From contig CAXXNS010000016.1 in the NCBI GenBank assembly GCA_963666895.2, positions 124,001 through 188,000 of the forward strand: 64,000 nucleotides of DNA, read 5' to 3'. The first letter of the stretch is position 1; the number at the start of each line of letters is the position of its first letter. Positions 54,474 to 62,401 of the stretch are shown piece by piece. The position numbers and the translations under genes were made by a program. The notes under the pieces are model-generated. The model ran no database searches. It was given only the letters and a program-made list of their open reading frames with translations, and was not told the DNA's origin. Source of the stretch: G963666895 sp963666895. GTDB taxonomy: Bacteria > Desulfobacterota > Desulfovibrionia > Desulfovibrionales > Desulfovibrionaceae.

Positions 54474-55345
54474 CAGAATCCGGGTTCCAGGGGCGGGTTG
54501 ACCAGGCAGGCCGGATCCTGGCCCTGGGCCAGGGAGGCCACGGCGTTGTACAGGGCCGTGAAGGCCCGGGCCGTGATCTCGCGCCCGGCCATCAAATCCT
54601 CCAGCACGGCCTCGGGCACCCCGGCCAGCCCGGCCAGGGCCACGCGGGTGAACCCGGCCCGCACCCGGTTGTCCACCCGGGCCTTGAGCTCGTCCACGGA
54701 CACGGCCTTGCCCGCGGCCACGGCCTTGCCCGGGGTCTCGGCGGCCAGATGGACCTTGCGGCCCTCCACCTTCAGGCGGCCCTGGGCCAGCCACTGGATG
54801 GCCTGGGGATAGATGCGGTGCTCCATCTTGAGGATGCGCGCGCCCAGGCTGTCCCCGTCGTCGTCCGCATACGCGGGCACCGTGGCCTGGATGATGACCG
54901 GGCCGTGGTCCATCTGCTCGTCCACGAAATGCACGGTGCAGCCCGAGACCTTGACCCCGTAGTCGGCCGCGTCGCCCTGGCCGTGGACCCCGGGGAAGCT
55001 GGGCAGCAGGGCCGGATGGATGTTCAGCACCCGCTGGGGAAAGGAGTGCAGAAAGCCCGGGGTCAGGATGCGCATGAATCCGGCCAGGACCACGGCCTCG
55101 GCCCCTGCCCCGTTGATGGCCCGCATCAGGGCCAGGTCGAACTCGTCCCGGGACTCGTACTCGTCGTGCGGGATGAGGCGGCTTTCGATGCCGTGCTTGT
55201 CGGCCCGCTCCAGGCCGTACGCGCCGGGCTTGTTGGAGATGACCACCTTGATCTCGGCGTCCAGCACGCCCGCCTCGATGCGGTCGATGATGGATTGCAG
55301 ATTGGAGCCGGAACCGGAAACGAGCACCGCGATGGGCAGGGCCAT
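54473..55345 (-). CDS. purN: Phosphoribosylglycinamide formyltransferase with C-terminal extension
   Basis: 290-aa enzyme; the usual length is about 200-220. The core starts IAVLVSGSGSNLQSIIDRIE and has FMRILTPGF, VLNIHPALLPSFPG (catalytic Asn and His) and VDEQMDHGPVI (catalytic Asp). About 85 extra residues from roughly residue 208 (VDELKARVDNRVRAGFTRV to the C-terminus) form a helical extension of unknown role. ATG 55345 has GGAG upstream. Confidence 0.9.
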   Translation of the reverse strand: MALPIAVLVSGSGSNLQSIIDRIEAGVLDAEIKVVISNKPGAYGLERADKHGIESRLIPHDEYESRDEFDLALMRAINGAGAEAVVLAGFMRILTPGFLHSFPQRVLNIHPALLPSFPGVHGQGDAADYGVKVSGCTVHFVDEQMDHGPVIIQATVPAYADDDGDSLGARILKMEHRIYPQAIQWLAQGRLKVEGRKVHLAAETPGKAVAAGKAVSVDELKARVDNRVRAGFTRVALAGLAGVPEAVLEDLMAGREITARAFTALYNAVASLAQGQDPACLVNPPLEPGF

Positions 55346-55420
55346 ACCTTTCTCCTGAAGACGGTGGGTGAAGTGTTCGATGCGTACCAAAATGGCGGGC
55401 CAACGTCACCCGCCATATGG

Positions 55421-56416
55421 TTACGGCTTCCGGGCCAGGATCAGGCTGGTGGTCGGCCCGCTGACCACGGGCTCGGCCGCGTCCAGCCCGGCCGCCTCCA
55501 GCCAGGAGCGCACCTCACCAAAGGTGTACACGTCCCCGCAGTCCGTGTTCACCAGCATGTTCAGGGCGAACAGGGTGCCGAAGGCCGGTTCCAGCCGGTC
55601 CTCGTCCATGATGAAGTCGTTGATGGCCACCCGGCCGCCCGGTTTGAGCGCCCTGGCCGCCCGGTCCATGAGCGATTGGTTCTGGTCCGGGGAGTTGATG
55701 TGCACGATGGCCGAGAACAGGACCAGGTCGAACTCCCCGGCCAGGGCCCGGAAGTCGGCCTGGTGGTAGTCGGCCTCGACCACTTTGATGCGTTCGGACA
55801 GCCCCGCCTCCTCCACATAGCCCCGGGTCAGGGGCGCGATCACGGGCTTGTCCACGATCACGGCCGTCAGGCCCGGCTCGGCCCGGCAAAAGGCGATGGT
55901 GTTGCCGCCCGAGCCGCCGCCCACGTCCAGGAGCCGCTTGACCCCGGACAGGCCGACCAGCCCGGCCAGCGTGCCTCCGTAGTCCTTGGACCGGCGGTGC
56001 ATGGCCTCCACGAAGTCCCTGCGGCGGTGCTCGCTCTCGAACTCCGTGCTGATGGCCGCGGTGCCCTTGCGCACGGCCTGGTGCAGGGAGGACCAGTTCT
56101 TGTAGGTGTGGGCCGTGTGGCCGAGCCCGGTCAGGCAGTCCGGGGAGGCCCGGTCCAGCCAGCGGCGGGCGGCCTCGGTGTTGGAAAAACGGTCGTGGTC
56201 AACCGTGACCAGCCCCAGGGGGACCATGGCCCGCAGCAGGCGGTCCGTGGCCCGGGGATCGGTTCCGGCCCTGGCCGCCACTTCCGCGCCGGTCAGGGCC
56301 TGGTCGCCCAGGACCGTGAACAAATCCAGCTCGAACGCGGCCAGCAGGGCCCGGGAGGCCTGCCACTGGGTGGCCAGGGCCTGGATGGCCTTGTCGTCCA
56401 TTGTCGGGCCGCCCAT
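55421..56416 (-). CDS. SAM-dependent O-methyltransferase-like protein
   Basis: 331-aa protein of the dimerising methyltransferase type (acetylserotonin or hydroxyneurosporene O-methyltransferase-like). It has an N-terminal winged-helix dimerisation part (AAFELDLFTVLGDQALTGAE), SAM loop RLLDVGGGSGGNTIAF near residue 165 and ALKPGGRVAINDFIMDE near residue 260. GGAGG precedes ATG 56416. It lies 12 nt after cobA-hemD on the same strand. A tetrapyrrole or menaquinone-type substrate is possible but not shown. Confidence 0.78.
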   Translation of the reverse strand: MGGPTMDDKAIQALATQWQASRALLAAFELDLFTVLGDQALTGAEVAARAGTDPRATDRLLRAMVPLGLVTVDHDRFSNTEAARRWLDRASPDCLTGLGHTAHTYKNWSSLHQAVRKGTAAISTEFESEHRRRDFVEAMHRRSKDYGGTLAGLVGLSGVKRLLDVGGGSGGNTIAFCRAEPGLTAVIVDKPVIAPLTRGYVEEAGLSERIKVVEADYHQADFRALAGEFDLVLFSAIVHINSPDQNQSLMDRAARALKPGGRVAINDFIMDEDRLEPAFGTLFALNMLVNTDCGDVYTFGEVRSWLEAAGLDAAEPVVSGPTTSLILARKP

Positions 56417-56428
56417 GGTCCCTCCGGA

Positions 56429-57944
56429 TTATTTTTTCGCGGTTTCCACCAACGCTTCGACCAATGCCGGGATGGTATACTCCTCGGGCATGAGCGTGGC
56501 CGAGAACCCGTAGTTCTCCAGGGTCTTGCCGGTCACGGGCCCGATGCAGGCGAAGCCCACGCCCTCGGACATGGCCTTCATCTGGCGCGGGTCCACCAGC
56601 TCGAAAAAGTTGTCCACCGTGGACGACGAGGTGAAGGTGATCCAGTCGATCCGGGCCTCTTCCAGGGCGTCCAGGATCTCGAAGGCGTCGGCCTCGGCCA
56701 GCTTGGTCTCGTAGACGGGCAGGACGCGCACCTCGGCCCCGGCCCTGGCCAGATCCTCGGGCAGGACCTCGCGGGCCACCTTGGCCCGGGGGATGAGCAC
56801 CTTCTTGCCCTTGACCCCGCGCTTCAAGAGGCCGTCCACCACGTGCTCGGCCACGTACTTGTCCGGCACGAAGTCCGGCGCCAGGCCGCGCTCCTCCAGG
56901 GCCTGGGCCGTGGCCGGGCCGATGGCCGCGATCTCCAGCCCGCCCAGCACCCGGGCGTCCAGGCCGATCTGGCGCAGCTGGTCCCAGAAGAACTGCACGC
57001 CGTTGACCGAGGTGAACACCAGCCAGTCGTAGGCGGCCAGGGAGAGCAGGGCCTCCTCCACCTCGGCGTAGTCGTCCAGAGGCACGACCTCGATGGTCGG
57101 AAACTCGTACACGCAGGCGCCCAGGTCGGACAAATCCTTGACCAGGCCGCTGGCCTGCTTGCGGGCCCGGGTGACCACCACGCCCCTGCCCAAAAGCGGC
57201 CGGTTCTCGAACCAGTCCAGCTTGGGCTTGAGCGAGCAGACCCCGCCGACGATGAAAATGCTCGGGGCCTTGTAGCCCAGGGCCTGGGCCTCGTCGGCCA
57301 CCTTGTCCAGGGTGGTGGTGAAGGAGCGCTGGCGGCAGTGGGTGCCCCACATGACCAGGCCGCAGGGCGTGTCGGCCGGGCGGCCGTTCTTGATCAGGTT
57401 GTCCGCGATCATGCCCAGGTTCTTGACCCCCATGTAGAAGACCAGGGTGGAGGTGGACTTGGCGTAGACCGCCCAGTCGTGCCCGGTCTCGTCCTTGGTC
57501 GGGTCCTCGTGGCCGGTGATGAAGCAGACCGAGGTGGTGTGGGCGCGGTGGGTGACCGGGATGCCCGCATAGGCCGGGGCGGCCACGCCCGCGGTCACGC
57601 CGGGCACCACCTCGAACTCCACGCCCGCGGCGCGCAGCTCCTCGGCTTCTTCTCCTCCCCGTCCAAACACGTAGGGGGTCGCCGCCCTTCAAGCGGGCCA
57701 CGGTCTTGCCCTCCTGGGCCTTGTCCACGATGATCTCGTTGATCCGGTCCTGGGGCACGGTGTGGGCGCCGCCCTTCTTGCCCACGTAGATAATCTCGGC
57801 GTCCGGGCGGGCCATCTTGAGGAATGCCTTGTTGGCCAGGTAGTCGTAGACCACCACGTCGGCGGCCTCGATGCACTCACGGCCCTTGATGGTCATGAGC
57901 CCCGGGTCGCCCGGCCCGGCTCCGATGAGATAGACTTTGGACAT
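56429..57944 (-). pseudogene. cobA-hemD: CobA-HemD fusion (uroporphyrinogen methyltransferase/synthase), frameshifted
   Basis: The first ~90 residues (KVYLIGAGPGDPGLMTIKGR to RLKGGDP) are CobA in one frame. The rest (FGRGGEEAEELRAAG, then HemD from about VVVTRARKQASGLVKDLSDL) is in another. The switch is at a five-G run on the plus strand (57674-57678). With four G the protein reads GGDPYVFGRGGEEAEE without a break, about 505 aa. The enzyme makes uroporphyrinogen III and then precorrin-2 for siroheme, heme and cobalamin. A homopolymer error is the simplest reading. Confidence 0.88.
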
Positions 57945-58280
57945 TCAGTCTCCTTCGCGCACGGTCTCGGCCGGCTCGAACAGCGCGGCCCAGCACTCCT
58001 CCGCGGCCACGGGCTTGTGCTCCGTACCCCGGGGTATCACGAAAAATTCGTTCTCGGAAAGGACAATATCCCGCTCCGCTTCCCCGTCGGGCCGCACCTT
58101 GATGACCAGGCTCCCCTTGAGCACCCAGAACATCTCGTCCTCGTTTGTGTGCTTGTGCCAGTGGAACTCGCCCTCGAGCCGGACGACCTTGACCATCTGG
58201 CCGTTCAACTCGGCCACCACCTGCGGCGACCAGGTCTCCGGGATGGCCCGGACCGTGTCCATGACGTTGACTTTATCCAT
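57945..58280 (-). CDS. Cupin-domain protein
   Basis: 111-aa single cupin. GEFHWHKHTNEDEMFWVLKG carries the metal ligands (HxHxxxxE) of cupin motif 1. FFVIPRGTEHKP carries motif 2. Its stop directly precedes the cobA-hemD ATG, and its ATG lies 2 nt after the valS stop. Probably a small metal-binding sensor or isomerase; role unknown. Confidence 0.85.
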   Translation of the reverse strand: MDKVNVMDTVRAIPETWSPQVVAELNGQMVKVVRLEGEFHWHKHTNEDEMFWVLKGSLVIKVRPDGEAERDIVLSENEFFVIPRGTEHKPVAAEECWAALFEPAETVREGD

Positions 58281-58282
58281 GA

Positions 58283-60970
58283 TCAACCATCCAAAAGAGT
58301 TTGCAGCCGCTCCATGCTGGATTTCAGCTTGGCGCGCTTCTCGTTCATCTCGTCCAGCTTGGCCTTTTCCTTCTCAACCACGTCCGGGGGCGCGTTGTTG
58401 CTGAAGCCCGGGTTGCCGAGCTTCTTCTCCACGCCCACGGCCAGCTTGTCCAGCTTGTCCAGCTCCTTGGTCAGCCGCTGCATCTCGGCGGGAGCGTCCA
58501 CCAGCCCGTCGGGCGGGAAGGAGACCAGCACGCCGCCGTCCGTGACCGTGCTGAAGTGGCCCTTGGGCGGGGTCGCCTCGGTGCGGACATCCACCTCCTT
58601 GGCCCCGGCCAGGATGGCCACCAGGCCCAGGTTGTCACGGAACACGGTCTCCATGTCCTGGTCCAGGCCGCTCACGGCCAATCGCGGGAAAGGCGTGGAC
58701 GGGGCGATGTTCAATTCTCCCCGCATATTGCGCGCGCCCGTAACAACGCCCTGGAAGCGCTCCATCGCCGTCTGCACGGCCGGGTCCTTCAGGGACGGCC
58801 GCCGCTCCGGAAACGGCAGGGTGGCGATGTCCTCGGGGGCGTCCTGCCCGGACACGGGCGGCAAGACGGAGTAGATTTCCTGGGTGACAAAGGGCATGGC
58901 CGGGTGCAGCAGGACCAGGGTCTCCTCCAGCACAATGCGCAGCACCTTGCGGGTGGCCGCCTTGGCCCCTTCGTCGTCGCCGTAGAGCACGGGCTTGGCC
59001 ATCTCCAGGTACCAGTCGCAGAACTCGCTCCAGATGAATCGGTACATGGTCTGGGCGTAGTCGTTGAACCGGTACTCGCGGATGGTCCGCTCCACCTCGT
59101 CCTTGACCTCCTCGATCCGGTGCAGGATCCAGCGGTCGGCCAGGCCCATGCTCTTCGCAGAGGCCTGGGACAGGTCCACGTTCTCAACTTCATCCGGCAG
59201 GTTCATCATGCTGAACCGGGCCGCGTTCCATATCTTGTTCACGAAGTGGCGGTAGCCCTCGATGCGCGCCTCGGACAGCTTGATGTCCCGGCCCATGGCC
59301 GCGAACGCCGCCAGGGTGAAGCGCAGGGAGTCGCACCCGTACTTGTCGATCATCTCCAGCGGGTCGATGACGTTGCCCGTGGACTTGCTCATCTTCTTGC
59401 CCTGCTCGTCGCGCACCAGGGCGTGGATGTACACGTGATGGAAAGGCACCCGGCCCATGAACTCCAGCCCCATCATCATCATGCGGGCCACCCAGAAGAA
59501 CAGGATGTCGAAGCCCGTGACCAGGACGCTGGTGGGGTAGAAGGTGTCCAGCTCCGGGGTCTTCTCGGGCCAGCCCAGGGTGGAGAAGGGCCACAGGGCC
59601 GAGGAGAACCAGGTGTCCAGCACGTCCTCTTCCTGGACCAGCTTGCTTGAGCCGCACTTGGTGCAGGCGGTCGGATCCTCGTGGGCCACGATGAGCTCGC
59701 CGCACTCCTCGCAGGTCCAGGCCGGGATGCGGTGGCCCCACCATATCTGGCGGGAGATGCACCAGTCGCGGATGTTGTCCAGCCACTCGTAGTAGACCTT
59801 GGTCCAGTGGTCCGGGAAGATCTGCGTGTCCCTGGGCACGGCCGCGCGGGCCTTTTCGGCCAGGGGCTTCATGGCCACGAACCACTGGGTGGACACGTGG
59901 GGCTCGATGGTGGTCTTGCAGCGGTAGCACTCGCCCACGTTGTGCTCGTAGTCCTCGATGGACTCCACCAGGCCCAGGGCGTCCAGGTCGGCCAGCACCG
60001 CGTCCGAGCACTCCTTCATGCCCATGCCCTGGTACTTCCCGGGCGCGTTCTCGCTCATGATGCCCTGGGAGTCGATGACCTGGACCAGGTCCAGGCCGTG
60101 CTTGCGCCCGATCTCGAAGTCGTTGGGGTCGTGGGCCGGGGTGATCTTCAGGCAGCCGGTGCCGAACTCCATGTCCACGTACTCGTCCGCGATGACCGGA
60201 ATCTCCCTCCCCACCAGGGGCAGGACCACAGTCTTGCCCACGTGCTCGGCGAAGCGCGGGTCGTCCGGGTGCACGGCCACGGCCGTGTCGCCGAGCATGG
60301 TCTCGGGCCGGACTGTCGCTACGATAAGAAAACCAGAGCCGTCCTTGAGCGGATATTTGAGCTGGTAGAGCTTGTCCGTGCGGGTGGAATGCTCCACCTC
60401 GTCGTCGGCCAGGGCGGTGTGGCAACGGGTGCACCAGTTGACGATGTAGTCGCCCTTGTAGATGAGCCCGCGCTCGAACAGGCCCACGAACACCTCGCGC
60501 ACGGCCTTGGCCCGGATGTCGTCGAAGGTGAAAGCCTCGCGGGTCCAGTCCACGGACGCGCCCAGCCTGCGGATCTGGGACAGGATGTGCCCGCCCTTTT
60601 CCTCCTTCCACTCCCAGACGCGCTCGATGAACTTCTCCCGGCCCAGGTCCTCGCGGGTCTTGCCCTGGGTCTTGAGCTCGCGCTCGACCACGTTCTGGGT
60701 GGCGATGCCCGCGTGGTCCATGCCCGGCACCCAGAGCACCTTGCTCCCGTGCTGGCGCATGAAGCGGCACAGGATGTCCTGTATGGTGATGTTCAGGGCG
60801 TGCCCCATGTGCAGGACGCCGGTTACGTTGGGCGGAGGGATGACTATGGAGTAGGGCTCGCCCTCTCCCTTAGGGTCCGGGGAAAAGGTTTTTTCCTCTT
60901 CCCAGTGCCTGGCCCAACGTTTTTCCACGTCCCAGGGCTCGTAGCCCTTGGGCAGTTCCCGCCTGCTCAT
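58283..60970 (-). CDS. valS: Valyl-tRNA synthetase
   Basis: 895-aa class I synthetase. PPPNVTGVLHMGHALNITIQ carries the HIGH-type motif near residue 47, and KMSKSTGNVIDP near residue 530 is the KMSKS loop. A C-terminal coiled arm (LTKELDKLDKLAVGVEKKLG) is present, as in bacterial ValS. ATG 60970 has GAGGAG upstream and gives the usual LPKGYEPWDVEKRW start. Confidence 0.97.
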   Translation of the reverse strand: MSRRELPKGYEPWDVEKRWARHWEEEKTFSPDPKGEGEPYSIVIPPPNVTGVLHMGHALNITIQDILCRFMRQHGSKVLWVPGMDHAGIATQNVVERELKTQGKTREDLGREKFIERVWEWKEEKGGHILSQIRRLGASVDWTREAFTFDDIRAKAVREVFVGLFERGLIYKGDYIVNWCTRCHTALADDEVEHSTRTDKLYQLKYPLKDGSGFLIVATVRPETMLGDTAVAVHPDDPRFAEHVGKTVVLPLVGREIPVIADEYVDMEFGTGCLKITPAHDPNDFEIGRKHGLDLVQVIDSQGIMSENAPGKYQGMGMKECSDAVLADLDALGLVESIEDYEHNVGECYRCKTTIEPHVSTQWFVAMKPLAEKARAAVPRDTQIFPDHWTKVYYEWLDNIRDWCISRQIWWGHRIPAWTCEECGELIVAHEDPTACTKCGSSKLVQEEDVLDTWFSSALWPFSTLGWPEKTPELDTFYPTSVLVTGFDILFFWVARMMMMGLEFMGRVPFHHVYIHALVRDEQGKKMSKSTGNVIDPLEMIDKYGCDSLRFTLAAFAAMGRDIKLSEARIEGYRHFVNKIWNAARFSMMNLPDEVENVDLSQASAKSMGLADRWILHRIEEVKDEVERTIREYRFNDYAQTMYRFIWSEFCDWYLEMAKPVLYGDDEGAKAATRKVLRIVLEETLVLLHPAMPFVTQEIYSVLPPVSGQDAPEDIATLPFPERRPSLKDPAVQTAMERFQGVVTGARNMRGELNIAPSTPFPRLAVSGLDQDMETVFRDNLGLVAILAGAKEVDVRTEATPPKGHFSTVTDGGVLVSFPPDGLVDAPAEMQRLTKELDKLDKLAVGVEKKLGNPGFSNNAPPDVVEKEKAKLDEMNEKRAKLKSSMERLQTLLDG

Positions 60971-61046
60971 TATCCGCTCCTCGTCTCGTTCCTGATGTTT
61001 TTCAGCAGCCTTGCCAGCGCACTCGCCAGCGGCTACAGGTTGGGTC

Positions 61047-62300
61047 ATGATCCACCTGCTCTGGGACGATGCCCACTTCTGGGGGCTCATGGCCCTGCGG
61101 GCGCTCCAGGCCTGGGGCCTGCCCCACCGGCTGGTGCGCGGGACAGAGATAGCCCAGGGCGTTCTGTCTGGCAACCCTGGCGGGCTGTTGCTGGTCCCGG
61201 GCGGCGCGGCCCGGGCCAAGGCCCAGGCCCTGGGTCCGAAGGGCATGGACGCGGTGCGCGAATTCGTGGCCCACGGCGGCTCCTATCTGGGCTTCTGCGG
61301 CGGCGCGGGCCTGGCCCTGACCGGCAAGGATCCGAACAAGAGCCTGGGACTCTGTCCCTGGCACCGCCGTCCGTTCGACGACCGCATGCAGCACTTTTTG
61401 TCCGGGCACGTGCACGTGACCCTGCGCCGGGACCACGACCTGGTGCCGCCCGTACTCGGCCCCTCGGCCCTGGTGCCGGTCTGGTGGCCGGCCCAGATGG
61501 AGGAGGAAACGGGCGACGGGGTGGACATCCTGGCCGCCTACGCCGAGCCCGGCCCGGACTTCTGGGTGGCCGACCTGGCGCTCAAGACCCTGCCCCGGGG
61601 CACCATGTCCGAGTGGGAGGATCTCTACGACGTCCACATCCGGCCCGACTTCCTGCGCGGACGGCCCTGCGTGGTGGCCGGCGAGCACGGCCAAGGCCGC
61701 TGGGTCCTGTCCTACGCCCACCTGGAGACACCGGCCTCGCCCCTGGCCAACACCTGGCTGGCCCACCTGCTGGGCCGCCTGGCCGGAGGCGACACGGCCC
61801 GGCCCACCCTGCCCGCCTGGGACCCGGGCGGGCTCGACGCCCGCTGGCAGGACGAGACCCTGCTCAAGGCCCGAACCCTGCTGGAGGACGCGGTGCGCAC
61901 GGGCCAACAGCATTTCCTGCTGTTCTGGCGCACGCCCTGGCTCCTGGGCTGGCGGCGCGGCATTCCGGGCGCGGCCCTGAACAGCCTTTACAACCTCGTC
62001 TGCGAGGCCCTGGCCTGCGACGTTTCCGATCCGGGCAAGCCCGAGGGCGTGGCCGACTGGTGGGCCGGGCAGGCATCTGCCTTCCGGGACGACCTGGAGC
62101 TGTTCGTCCAGGGGCTCCAGGGCTATCTGCTGGCCGAGCGGCTGGCCATGACCGTGTACCAGGGCGAGTCCAGCCTGCCCGGCCTGCGGCAACGACGCGA
62201 GGCCCTGTTCGGCCACCCTCCGGGCACGGGCGGCCTGCACCTGGGCCTGCTGCGAACCCTGGAGGAGCTGGTCTTCCAACTGCGCCACGACAGCGAGTAA
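61047..62300 (+). CDS. BPL_N-domain glutamine-amidotransferase-like protein
   Basis: 417-aa soluble protein. The N-terminal part (IHLLWDDAHFWGLMALRALQ, GLLLVPGG, YLGFCGGAGLAL) matches the BPL_N/class I amidotransferase-like fold, in which FCGGA holds the nucleophile-position Cys. No biotin ligase catalytic domain follows. The rest is a helical C-terminal half with no known motif (LHLGLLRTLEELVFQL at the end). It is divergent from valS across 76 bp. Function unknown. Confidence 0.66.
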   Translation: MIHLLWDDAHFWGLMALRALQAWGLPHRLVRGTEIAQGVLSGNPGGLLLVPGGAARAKAQALGPKGMDAVREFVAHGGSYLGFCGGAGLALTGKDPNKSLGLCPWHRRPFDDRMQHFLSGHVHVTLRRDHDLVPPVLGPSALVPVWWPAQMEEETGDGVDILAAYAEPGPDFWVADLALKTLPRGTMSEWEDLYDVHIRPDFLRGRPCVVAGEHGQGRWVLSYAHLETPASPLANTWLAHLLGRLAGGDTARPTLPAWDPGGLDARWQDETLLKARTLLEDAVRTGQQHFLLFWRTPWLLGWRRGIPGAALNSLYNLVCEALACDVSDPGKPEGVADWWAGQASAFRDDLELFVQGLQGYLLAERLAMTVYQGESSLPGLRQRREALFGHPPGTGGLHLGLLRTLEELVFQLRHDSE

Positions 62301-62401
62301 TACTCTGGGTTTGTTTTGCCGCGTGACCCCCTGTTGCAAGCCGCAATGGAATGGCGTATTTTGTATAAAGATCGTTCAACGTTGTAACGGCGCGCTCTCA
62401 C

